From assembly GCA_030949725.1 (NCBI GenBank), contig JAUZSE010000017.1, positions 1-43,238 of the forward strand: 43,238 nucleotides of DNA, in the 5' to 3' direction. The notes under the pieces are model-generated. The model ran no database searches. It was given only the letters and a program-made list of their open reading frames with translations, and had not been told where the DNA came from. This DNA comes from Sulfurovum sp. GTDB taxonomy: Bacteria; Campylobacterota; Campylobacteria; Campylobacterales; Sulfurovaceae. Position numbers and translations under genes: made by a program. Below are positions 7,907 through 15,651 of the stretch, in pieces (the stretch's first letter is position 1; each line of letters starts with the position of its first letter).

Positions 7907-10900
7907 ATGAAACAGATTTTTAGGCTTAGTCTCCTGCTTTTAGTCATATCAGCAGCATGGGCAGCAGAACAAAAAACAGGAACACTGACTGTGTTTGTTT
8001 TTAAAAACCAGGCAGCATTACATGGAAGCATTGTGACAGTTGATGGAAGTAGGGTGTATAAAAGTGATATTGATGGTGCATTAAAAGCAAGGCTTCCTAT
8101 AGGGCAACATACGGTTGAGATCATTGGGCGTGGTGTGGATAAGATGAATCTTGGATATTTTAAAAAATCTGTGATGGTTAAAGAAAACAGAGACACCCAA
8201 ATCATTGCAACGTTTAAAATAAACTCTAAAGTACCTGTCGTAAGTATAGATACACCTGTAGGAAAACTCACACAAGAAAAAAGTGCTAAAAAACTCAATG
8301 TGACAGGCAAAGGCCGTTTAAATGGTATAGTATTATCAGCACAAGGAAAAACACCCATCTCAGGTGCTAGAGTGTTTGTCAAAGGTACTGCGGTAGATGC
8401 GAGAACCGATGCAAGTGGTAGATTTTCTGTTGAGGTAGCCGCTGGAATTGCTTTGAGTATATCGGTGGTACATACAGCCTATTCTGCACAAACTATCGGA
8501 GGTGTTAAAGTAAGCAAAGATGGTTCTATCTCTCGTAAAATTACGCTTACCCCTGCGAGTATGGAACTTGAAGAGTATGTGGTGTTGGCTCCTAAAGTTG
8601 AGGGGAGCCTCACGGACATCATCGCAGAAGAAAAAAACATCAATGCTATCGCAAACATTCTTGGGGCAGAAGAGTTGTCTAAAAAAGGTGACTCTACGGC
8701 TGCTGCTGCGTTACGTAGAGTGACGGGAGTGACTTTGGTTGATGGTAAAAATATTTATGTAAGAGGTTTGGGTGAGAGATACTCAAATGTAGAGATGAAT
8801 GGCTTGCCTTTGCCTTCTCCTGATCCTTTAAAAAGAACAGTTCCACTTGATATCTTCCCTTCTTCGGTCATCGGTTCTATGAAGATACAAAAAAGTGCTT
8901 CTGCGGACATCCCAAGCTCTTTTGGTGGGGGGTATATAGATATCCGAACCAAAGAACGTTTTGATGATGATTTTGTCAAAATTTCTCTTGGGGGGAAGAT
9001 CAATAATTATACGGGAACAGGACAGATTGATTATATGGGATCTGCAACGGATTGGACAGGGTATGATCATAGTTTTAGACCTATTCCTCAACCTATACTT
9101 GATGCAACACGGGTACATGTAGGACAAAGAACACCAACATTTACTAGCAGAGATTTTACGAAAGAACAGTTAGAACAATTTACACAAATGTACCCTAATC
9201 GTATCTATGGGGTGTATGAATCGACACTTAAACCTGGGTTTGGAGGCTCTATAGCGGGTGCAAAAAGTTTTGACATCGGAGAGGATCATCATTTGACGGT
9301 GTATGGAAACTACAGCTATACCCAAGACAGTAGATATGTTCCAGAAGAATTTTTTGGCTATGACTTTGATGCGAATGGTAATCAGAGACCTGAAGCTACA
9401 AAATTTGGTACGATTGATACCGTTACTATGGGAGTTTCTCATGGTGGGATGTTGAACATCGGCTATAACTATATGGATGTTTTGAGACTCAAATATACAA
9501 AACTGTATACCAATAGTGCGGTCAAAACGACCCGTGTGACAGATGGTATTATAGGATCTAACTATGACCACTTAACGTATTATAATTTAAACTGGGAAGA
9601 AAGAGAATTGAACGTTGATCAGTTTTCAGGAGATTTTGATTATCAGGTTTTAAATTTAGAATCTAATTTAAAGTTTGGACTTCAAACCAGTACCGCCACT
9701 TTTTACCAACCCAATAATTATCAGTATATTTATATAACTGAAGGTGGACGTACCTTTAATGACAACACTAAAAGTAATCATTTGGCAAACAATGTAAACT
9801 CTGACGATACGCTCAATGCGATGTATCTTAAAAATAGACATGAGATAGAACTTTTTGACAAAGATGAATTTATTGAATACGGAATTAACATTTCATCTAA
9901 AGAACGTATCTCAAGACAAAGTAAGTATTATCTTGACAAAACGAACAACCTGCCCGTGACTGACAGAGATCTAGTGGGGGAAATAGACAGTACTTATAAC
10001 AATTATGTTTTGCCTGCCTATCCTTATGACTATGAGTTGTTTCAGATAGCCACACTTTTTAAAGCAGAAGATTCTTTTGATGGCTATGTAGATGAAATGA
10101 GTCCTTATGTCTCATGGATGAGCAGACCGATGACCGATGTTGAGGTGGTGTTGGGTGTACGATATGTTGATTTAGAACAGAAGATCGATCAGTTTAAATT
10201 GGACAAAACGAATCCTGACTTTTCACAAAGGAACAATGTCGTGTTGTCAAGAGATACCTTAACCATAGATGATTATTTTCCTTCTATTTCTCTAAAATAT
10301 AAACATAGTGAAAAGCAGTACTTTGATTTAGCTGCTTCAAAAACGTATATTATGCCTGATATGAGAGAGTTTACAGAAGGGGAATATTTTCACCCTTTTG
10401 ATGTTGCTACCATAGTCGGAAATCCAGAACTTGTCAATACGCTTATTTATAACTTTGATCTTAAATATTCTTATTTTTTCTCTCCTAGAGAAACGATTAA
10501 ATTGGGACTTTTTTATAAGTATATGGATAAGCCTATCGAAGATGTAATGTTGCCGTCAACATCCTTACCTATCTATTCATTTGCAAATACTGATTCTGCA
10601 ACACTCTATGGTTTTGAGATTGATGGTAGAAAAAATTTAGATATTTTACATACTAATTTAGATAGCTATTATGTATCTGGGAATTTCTCTTATAATTATT
10701 CTGAAGTCTCTTTAACGGAAGCACAAAAAGATATTTTTACTTCAAGTACTAGAGATCTTCAGGGTTTATCTCCTTATGTAGTAAATCTTACACTTGGGTA
10801 TGAAACACAAAATAGATCCGTGCTGTTAAATCTAAACCATATGGCAGAAAGAATTCGTAAAGTGGGTGTGATTGATGGTCCAGACAAAGAAGAGGATCAA

Positions 10901-11089
10901 TATGAGATTCCTCCAACACTTTTAGACCTTGTTTGGATAGAGAAATTTTCTTATGAATATGATTTTGAACTCAAAGTCAAAGTAGGGAACATTTTGGATG
11001 AAGAGACAGTATGGACACAAGGTGGGAGCGAGACAAGAATATTCAAAAGAGGGAGAACATTAAGTGCCAAGATATCTGCTAAATTTTAA
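7907..11089 (+). CDS. TonB-dependent outer-membrane receptor with two N-terminal beta domains
   Basis: The 1060-aa protein has a signal peptide ending near AWAAEQ. Residues about 24-105 form a small PEGA-like beta domain (GTLTVFVFKNQAALHGSIVTV...). Residues about 133-210 form a carboxypeptidase-regulatory-like domain (GRLNGIVLSAQGKTPISGAR...). A plug domain covers about 212-345, with the hallmarks ALRRVTGVTLVDGKNIYVRG, GERYSNVEMNGLPLPSPDP and SADIPSSFGGGYIDIRTKE. A large aromatic-rich beta barrel ends in the phenylalanine of TLSAKISAKF. No TonB-box sequence could be placed with certainty. It is the last gene of the Pho-box operon starting at 2863 and is probably the dedicated client of its TonB. 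The substrate is unknown; the regulatory context points to a phosphorus compound rather than iron. Confidence 0.88.
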   Translation: MKQIFRLSLLLLVISAAWAAEQKTGTLTVFVFKNQAALHGSIVTVDGSRVYKSDIDGALKARLPIGQHTVEIIGRGVDKMNLGYFKKSVMVKENRDTQIIATFKINSKVPVVSIDTPVGKLTQEKSAKKLNVTGKGRLNGIVLSAQGKTPISGARVFVKGTAVDARTDASGRFSVEVAAGIALSISVVHTAYSAQTIGGVKVSKDGSISRKITLTPASMELEEYVVLAPKVEGSLTDIIAEEKNINAIANILGAEELSKKGDSTAAAALRRVTGVTLVDGKNIYVRGLGERYSNVEMNGLPLPSPDPLKRTVPLDIFPSSVIGSMKIQKSASADIPSSFGGGYIDIRTKERFDDDFVKISLGGKINNYTGTGQIDYMGSATDWTGYDHSFRPIPQPILDATRVHVGQRTPTFTSRDFTKEQLEQFTQMYPNRIYGVYESTLKPGFGGSIAGAKSFDIGEDHHLTVYGNYSYTQDSRYVPEEFFGYDFDANGNQRPEATKFGTIDTVTMGVSHGGMLNIGYNYMDVLRLKYTKLYTNSAVKTTRVTDGIIGSNYDHLTYYNLNWEERELNVDQFSGDFDYQVLNLESNLKFGLQTSTATFYQPNNYQYIYITEGGRTFNDNTKSNHLANNVNSDDTLNAMYLKNRHEIELFDKDEFIEYGINISSKERISRQSKYYLDKTNNLPVTDRDLVGEIDSTYNNYVLPAYPYDYELFQIATLFKAEDSFDGYVDEMSPYVSWMSRPMTDVEVVLGVRYVDLEQKIDQFKLDKTNPDFSQRNNVVLSRDTLTIDDYFPSISLKYKHSEKQYFDLAASKTYIMPDMREFTEGEYFHPFDVATIVGNPELVNTLIYNFDLKYSYFFSPRETIKLGLFYKYMDKPIEDVMLPSTSLPIYSFANTDSATLYGFEIDGRKNLDILHTNLDSYYVSGNFSYNYSEVSLTEAQKDIFTSSTRDLQGLSPYVVNLTLGYETQNRSVLLNLNHMAERIRKVGVIDGPDKEEDQYEIPPTLLDLVWIEKFSYEYDFELKVKVGNILDEETVWTQGGSETRIFKRGRTLSAKISAKF

Positions 11090-11100
11090 ATGATTACATA

Positions 11101-11120
11101 ATCAACACCTTAGCCAAAAA
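11101..11120 (+). repeat. Left terminal inverted repeat of the IS4 element
   Basis: ATCAACACCTTAGCCAAAAA. It matches the complement of 12534-12553 with one mismatch. Confidence 0.8.
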
Positions 11121-11193
11121 TAAAAACAAAATATAAGCCAAAGCCATGAGACAACTACTATAATTTTAAACCAAAAAAACATAAAGTTATCCC

Positions 11194-12527
11194 ATGACAG
11201 AAATTATAACACTCTTAAGATGTATCGCACCTATAATTGTAAAAAACAAGCATAAACAACTACAAATCATCATCCAAGCCTTGCTCTCAATGCGAGGACG
11301 GATTACTATGTTAGGATTAAGTAGATGGAGTGAAAAAGGAGGGAGTTATCGAACTATCACACGCTTCTTTCATTCAAAGATAAATTGGGAAGAAATCAAT
11401 TGGATGTTTATCAAAACGCATTTAACAAAAAAGGGTTCAGTCTATCTTTTGGGTGGAGATGAAGTAGTAGTAAGCAAAAGTGGGAAGCATACTTATGGGA
11501 TAGATAGGTTTTATTCTTCTATCCAAAACCAAGTGATACAAAGTTTGGCATTTCTCAATCTTTCCTTGATAAGTGTAGAAACAAGAAAAGCTTATCCACT
11601 AAGTACACAACAAATAGTTCGAGAGAAAAAAGAAGGTTGTATCAAAGATAAAAGTGTAAAGAATAGTAAGAAAAAGAAGCATAGTAAAGTCGGAAGACCT
11701 GTAGGCAGTGGGAATAAAGATAAAACAGATGTTGCACTCTCACCCTATCTTAAATTTGTCCAAGAGTCCGTAAATAAGGCACTTAAACGGATTGATAAGC
11801 ATATTGATATTGTTTATTTTGTCTTTGATGGAGCATTTGGAAATAATCCTGCTGTACAAATGGTGAGGCAATGTGGATTACATATCATTTCTAAACTTCA
11901 AAAAACTCTGCACTGCTATTTCCTTATAGTGGAGAGTATGCAGGAAGAGGATCTCCTAGGAAATATGGAGATGCTATTGACTATGATAATCTTCCAAAAC
12001 CCTATCTAAAATCAGATACCACAGACGAAGATAAGAATATCCAAACAAGAATTTATCAAATGGAAATGCTACATCGTAAGTTTGCAGATAGGCTCAATGT
12101 TGTAATTATTCAAAAGATAAATTTAAGCACAGGTAAAATTGCTCATGTAAATCTCTTCTCTACAGATTTGACATTAGACTATGAAAAGATTATTGATTAC
12201 TATTCACTTCGTTTTCAGATTGAATTTGTCTTCCGAGATGCCAAACAATATTGGGGAATGGAGGATTTTATGAATATTAAAAAAACACCTATCCATAATT
12301 GGGCAAATCTCTCTACTTTTATGGTCAATTTCTCTCATGGATTACGCCAAAATTCTGATATGAATGAGATGAGTATTCTTGACCTTAAAGCCCACTATCA
12401 CGGGATTAAATACGTCAAAGAAGTATTTAAATTACTTCCGCATTTAGCTAACGCGTATTTAATTCAGACGGTATCGCTTAAGATTGCCAATTTAGGGGCT
12501 ATTCACTCTACTGAGAGGGTGGGTTAG
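11194..12527 (+). pseudogene. IS4-family transposase, one frameshift
   Basis: The first part (271 codons from 11194) includes the DDE-type start of the catalytic core (YLLGGDEVVVSKSGKHTYG and IVYFVFDGAFGNN). The second frame contains the IS4 YREK signature, with Y, R, E and K spaced 2, 3 and 6 residues apart in YYSLRFQIEFVFRDAKQYWG, and ends ...LGAIHSTERVG. The break is at the A6 run 11900-11905. A seventh A gives LQKNSALLFPYSGEYAGRG and joins the frames into about 444 aa. As read, the transposase would be inactive. If the indel is a sequencing error, the element is intact, since both ends are well preserved. Confidence 0.85.
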
Positions 12528-12533
12528 TGGGGT

Positions 12534-12553
12534 TTTTTGGCTAAGGTATTGAT
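12534..12553 (-). repeat. Right terminal inverted repeat of the IS4 element
   Basis: This is the complement of the left end, with a single C/T difference. It abuts the Pho-type box at 12558. Confidence 0.8.
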
Positions 12554-12557
12554 AATG

Positions 12558-12589
12558 GTAACAATTTTGTAATCATTTCTATCGATACT
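12558..12589 (+). promoter_or_regulatory. Pho-type box of the deleted porin gene
   Basis: The repeats GTAACAATTTT and GTAATCATTTC are followed by a -10-like GATACT at 12584-12589 and by TTCCGAAATTAGA, similar to the sequence after the other -10 boxes. The expected inverted partner on the left is missing because the IS4 element ends here. Confidence 0.55.
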
Positions 12590-12622
12590 TCCGAAATTAG
12601 AGCATACCAAGGAAGTTAGAAT

Positions 12623-12813
12623 ATGAAAAAAATTGTATTATCAATGGCCGTACTGCTGCAAAAGGCCATGCGATTAGAGGAAAATACAAAGCAGGACAAC
12701 ATCTCTATATCGCTGGTAACTTTTTCTTTAATACACTGTATGCAAGTAATAGTAGAACGGATACAGAAGCAGACTATGAACGTGTACAGTTGGATATACT
12801 TTATAAATTCTAA
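12623..12813 (+). pseudogene. Porin gene with a large internal deletion
   Basis: An ATG with AAGGAAG upstream begins a typical signal-peptide start (MKKIVLSMAVLL). From about 12643 another frame reads NGRTAAKGHAIRGKYK, then GQHLYIAGNFFFNTLY, then DYERVQLDILYKF followed by TAA at 12811. That is the C-terminal strand set of an outer-membrane porin ending in the usual phenylalanine. Only the first nine or so codons and the last 57 of a gene that would normally encode roughly 350-500 aa are left. The two ends meet within TCAATGGCCGTACTGC. The gene therefore collapsed by an internal deletion while keeping its Pho-type promoter, and a terminator follows. The 92-aa plus-strand reading across both parts is not a real protein. 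Confidence 0.75.
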
Positions 12814-12816
12814 TCT

Positions 12817-12842
12817 AAGGCTCTTTTTTAAAGCCCTTTTTC
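12817..12842 (+). terminator. Intrinsic terminator after the porin remnant
   Basis: A GGCT...AGCC stem with an A/T-rich loop is followed by CTTTTTCTTTTT. It lies 3-4 bases after the TAA of the porin remnant and separates it from the pit promoter. Confidence 0.6.
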
Positions 12843-12852
12843 TTTTTAACCT

Positions 12853-12902
12853 CATTTGCTTACAATTTGGTAACAAAATTGTAATACTTTTTTTTCTATA
12901 AT
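12853..12902 (+). promoter_or_regulatory. Pho-type boxes and promoter of pit
   Basis: The plus-strand repeats GTAACAAAATT (12870-12880) and GTAATACTTTT (12881-12891) precede a perfect TATAAT at 12897-12902. A minus-strand copy (GTTACCAAATT, GTAAGCAAATG) overlaps it at 12853-12874, so the centre is the dyad TTACAATTT-ggtaaca-AAATTGTAA. The AATTCCACAAATA after the -10 is shared with the TonB operon promoter. Confidence 0.7.
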
Positions 12903-12934
12903 TCCACAAATATTATACAATACGAGGAAATTCA

Positions 12935-14476
12935 ATGAATAACACATTCAAAATGATAATTGGAGCAGGCTTTGCCGTAGCCGTAGCCTTTTATGCAAGT
13001 AGCATTATCGGAGATGCAAGTCACGGAGGGTTCTTAGTCCTTGCCGCAGTATTTGGTGCATATATGGCTATGAACATTGGTGCCAATGATGTTGCTAATA
13101 ACGTAGGTCCTGCTGTGGGTTCGGGTGCATTAACAATTGGTGGTGCTATCCTCATCGCGTCTATTTTTGAAGCAGCTGGAGCGCTTATCGCTGGGGGTGA
13201 TGTTGTGGGTACTATCAAAAAAGGGATTATTGATCCTGCTGCTTTTGGTGGTGACCCGATGATCTTTGTGTATGCCATGTCTGCCGCATTACTTGCTGCT
13301 GCACTTTGGTTAAACCTTGCGACATGGCTTAAAGCGCCTGTCTCTACAACACATTCCATTGTGGGTGGTGTGTTGGGTGGGGGTATCGCTGCGGGTGGTT
13401 TTGCTATCGTTTCTTGGGGAACGATGGGGAAAATCGCTGCTTCATGGGTGATTTCCCCTGTGCTTGGAGGTGTGATTGCTGCGATATTTTTGTATATTAT
13501 CAAATCACAAATCATCTATAAAGAAGACAGCTTAGCTGCTGCAAAGAAAATAGTACCTATATTGGTAGCAGTGATGGCTGCGGCATTTATCACCTACCTC
13601 ACACTCAAAGGGCTTAAAAAAGTATGGCCTGCAATCGTAGATATTTTAACATTTTTACCAGAGACTAAGAAGCCTACGCTTTTAGTGGCACTGCTCTTTG
13701 GTGCACTTGGGGCAGGGATTACGTATGTCATCGTTAAGCCTAGAATTGCAAAAAAGATTGTGGGTATGGAAGCTACTAGAGCATCTATCAATCTGCTCTT
13801 TACCATACCCCTTATTTTTGCTGCTGCACTGCTTTCTTTTGCACATGGAGCCAATGATGTTGCCAATGCTGTGGGTCCTTTGGCTGCGGTGTATGATGCA
13901 CTTACCACACATGGTGTTTCTGCAAAAGCTGCGATTCCTTTGTGGGTGATGATTGTGGGTGGGTTAGGTATTTCCATAGGTTTGGCACTTTTTGGTCCAA
14001 GACTCATCAAGACAGTGGGTACTGAGATTACTGAACTTGACCAAATGAGAGCCTTTTCCATTATGATGGCTGCGTCTATCACTGTGGTTATCGCTTCTCA
14101 GCTTGGCTTACCAGTTTCTTCGACACACATCGCAGTGGGTGCTATCTTTGGTGTTGGGTTTTTAAGAGAGTGGTTAGACTCTAAACAGACGGGGGAAAAG
14201 CAACAAAAACTTCAACTAGAAGTAGATAAGCAAAGTAATCTAAAAGAAGCGCTTGATGCACACCGAACAGAACAAGATTACAAGAGACAAGTTGAACTAA
14301 TCGAAGCTCTAAAAGTACAAAAGAAAAAAGTAAAAAGTTTAAAACGTTCACTAAGAGAAAACTATGTGAAGCGTGGTATGGTGAAGAAAATTCTAGCAGC
14401 ATGGGTCATTACTGTACCTGCGGCGGCGATACTTTCTGCCATCATTTTCTTTATTTTGAAGGGTGTGGCTGTATAA
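12935..14476 (+). CDS. pit: PiT-family inorganic phosphate transporter
   Basis: The 513-aa inner-membrane protein has two copies of the PHO4/PiT signature: GANDVANNVGPAVGSGALT near residue 50 and GANDVANAVGPLAAVYDAL near residue 308. Each repeat also carries the APVSTTHSIVGGVLGGG or LPVSSTHIAVGAIFGVG motif. About 10-12 membrane helices are visible. A charged coiled-coil loop (residues about 415-485, KQQKLQLEVDKQSNLKEAL...) precedes the last helix, as in many bacterial PiT proteins. It imports phosphate with a cation. The gene has its own Pho-type promoter and RBS (GAGGAA) and is followed 46 bases later by the response regulator. No PhoU/DUF47 partner lies next to it. Confidence 0.92.
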   Translation: MNNTFKMIIGAGFAVAVAFYASSIIGDASHGGFLVLAAVFGAYMAMNIGANDVANNVGPAVGSGALTIGGAILIASIFEAAGALIAGGDVVGTIKKGIIDPAAFGGDPMIFVYAMSAALLAAALWLNLATWLKAPVSTTHSIVGGVLGGGIAAGGFAIVSWGTMGKIAASWVISPVLGGVIAAIFLYIIKSQIIYKEDSLAAAKKIVPILVAVMAAAFITYLTLKGLKKVWPAIVDILTFLPETKKPTLLVALLFGALGAGITYVIVKPRIAKKIVGMEATRASINLLFTIPLIFAAALLSFAHGANDVANAVGPLAAVYDALTTHGVSAKAAIPLWVMIVGGLGISIGLALFGPRLIKTVGTEITELDQMRAFSIMMAASITVVIASQLGLPVSSTHIAVGAIFGVGFLREWLDSKQTGEKQQKLQLEVDKQSNLKEALDAHRTEQDYKRQVELIEALKVQKKKVKSLKRSLRENYVKRGMVKKILAAWVITVPAAAILSAIIFFILKGVAV

Positions 14477-14485
14477 GTTTCTTTT

Positions 14486-14517
14486 GTAATCAAATTGTTA
14501 TAAAGATGCTCTATGAT
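14486..14517 (+). promoter_or_regulatory. Pho-type box and promoter of the response regulator
   Basis: The repeats GTAATCAAATT (14486-14496) and GTTATAAAGAT (14497-14507) precede TATGAT at 14512-14517, in the same geometry as the pit promoter. The -10 ends only 5 bases before the ATG at 14523, so a transcript from this promoter would be leaderless or nearly so. Confidence 0.6.
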
Positions 14518-14522
14518 GCGAC

Positions 14523-15206
14523 ATGCAAACTAAAGATATAGAAATTATCGTTATAGAAGACGAGCCAGATATTTTGGAACTCCTTGAGTACCATCTTGAG
14601 AAAAAAGGCTATAGTGTTACAGGTTTCCTTTCTACTGAGAATGTAGAACAATTTTTAGAAGAAGAAAATCCAGCACTTATGATCGTTGACCGAAACCTTC
14701 CTGGTGTGGAGGGCAGTCACTTTGTTTCACAAATGAGAGAAGTGGGTTATGATATACCCGTGATGTTTCTTACCGCAAGAGACAAGGAGAGTGACCTTGA
14801 AGAAGGTTTTCTTTCTGGTGGGGATGACTATATGACCAAACCCTTTAGCTCTAAAGAGATGCTTCTTCGTGTAGAAGCATTACTAAGACGTAGTGGTGCA
14901 ATTTCTAGTGATAAAGTAAAATACAGAGACCTTGTACTTGACCTAAAGAAAAGAGAAATTCAAGTAGATAATCAAAATGTAGAATTGACAAACTTAGAGT
15001 TTAAGTTACTGTATACTTTCATAAAAACCCCACATCAGCCCTTAGATAGAGATTTTTTACGGGATGAGGTTTGGGGTGATGACAGTCTGAACTTTCATGA
15101 TAAAACCATCAATGTTGCAATGAACCGACTTAAGAAAAAAATAGACCCTCAAAGAGAAAAAGAATATTTTGCTCCCGTATGGGGTGTGGGATATAAGTTA
15201 ATTTAG
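14523..15206 (+). CDS. OmpR/PhoB-type response regulator, likely phosphate regulator
   Basis: The 227-aa protein has a receiver domain (residues 1-120): acidic pocket EDEPD near 12-16, phospho-acceptor Asp in LMIVDRNLPG near 56, Thr in MFLTARD, and Lys in MTKPFSSKEM. A winged-helix OmpR_C domain follows (LTNLEFKLLYTFI, VWGDDSLNFHDKTINVAMNR, VWGVGYKLI). It sits directly after pit, and its own promoter has a Pho-type box, so autoregulation is likely. It is the best candidate for the protein that binds all seven boxes. The closest known functional counterpart would be PhoB, or PhosR of Campylobacter. No sensor kinase gene follows; its partner must be elsewhere. There is no Shine-Dalgarno sequence before the ATG. 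Confidence 0.85.
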   Translation: MQTKDIEIIVIEDEPDILELLEYHLEKKGYSVTGFLSTENVEQFLEEENPALMIVDRNLPGVEGSHFVSQMREVGYDIPVMFLTARDKESDLEEGFLSGGDDYMTKPFSSKEMLLRVEALLRRSGAISSDKVKYRDLVLDLKKREIQVDNQNVELTNLEFKLLYTFIKTPHQPLDRDFLRDEVWGDDSLNFHDKTINVAMNRLKKKIDPQREKEYFAPVWGVGYKLI

Positions 15207-15304
15207 ACTAGCTATCTTATATCCTGATATGGAAATAGTTGGTTTTTAAAAGAATAATGAGAAGAAACGGTATGTTCTCTTCATCAAGATATAAAAGTGG
15301 ACGT

Positions 15305-15538
15305 TTAGAGGTATTGAGGTTTCTGTTCTAATAGAATCCAATTTAAATTGACTTTGGATGTTTTGCAAAAATAGGCTAAATGTTCATATGGAATCTTTTT
15401 TCTTTTCTTGATAACTGCAAAGTATCGTGGGTCTAGTTTAAGAGCATCAGCTATATCTCTATCTCGTATTTTCTCTTGCTTCATTTGCCCATAGAGAATC
15501 TGTTTGACCCTTAGCATTACTTCTGGAAAATCTATCAT
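15305..15538 (-). CDS. Small CI-repressor-like helix-turn-helix protein
   Basis: From the ATG at 15538 (MIDFPEVMLRVKQILYGQM...) the product has 77 aa. AAGGA lies upstream of this ATG; an upstream in-frame start at 15625 would run through the palindrome and lacks an RBS. The sequence KIRDRDIADALKLDPRYFAVIKKRKKIPYEHLAYFC fits the CI-type HTH (bacteriophage CI repressor N-terminal fold), with a C-terminal LNWILLEQ. It has no oligomerisation or protease domain. It is convergent with the response regulator gene and has no phage genes around it, so it is probably a chromosomal regulator. The target is unknown, possibly its own promoter (see the palindrome at 15554-15569). Confidence 0.7.
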   Translation of the reverse strand: MIDFPEVMLRVKQILYGQMKQEKIRDRDIADALKLDPRYFAVIKKRKKIPYEHLAYFCKTSKVNLNWILLEQKPQYL

Positions 15539-15553
15539 ACATATCCTTCTTTT

Positions 15554-15569
15554 TGATATGTACGTATCA
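15554..15569. promoter_or_regulatory. Palindrome at the promoter of the CI-like gene
   Basis: TGATATGTACGTATCA is a 16-bp inverted repeat with one mismatched pair, 15 bp upstream of the ATG at 15538. Size and position suit an autoregulatory operator for a dimeric HTH protein. Confidence 0.45.
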
Positions 15570-15651
15570 TAATGTATATTTAGAAAAGAGAGTAAATATA
15601 TGTCAAATTGTAATGTTTTCGTCAAAAAAATCGATAGAGGTGCAACATATT

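Larger units (their letters stand above)
11101..12553 (+). mobile_element. IS4-family insertion sequence, about 1.45 kb
   Basis: The element is bounded by matching terminal inverted repeats: ATCAACACCTTAGCCAAAAA at 11101-11120 and its complement at 12534-12553 (19 of 20 identical). One transposase gene fills the interior. It lies 12 bases after the stop of the TonB-dependent receptor and 4 bases before the repeats of a Pho-type box, separating the receptor from the porin remnant. I could not identify a target-site duplication. An 11-bp stretch outside the left end (AAATGATTACA) recurs inverted just outside the right end, within the Pho box. Confidence 0.85.

Noticed and set aside
12623..12901. 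A 92-aa plus-strand protein and a 97-aa minus-strand protein
   Set aside because: The region is explained by the signal peptide start plus the porin C-terminus in another frame, a terminator and the pit promoter.
15305..15625. 106-aa version of the CI-like protein and a prophage
   Set aside because: The extra 29 residues span the palindrome and promoter, and no integrase or phage structural genes are nearby.
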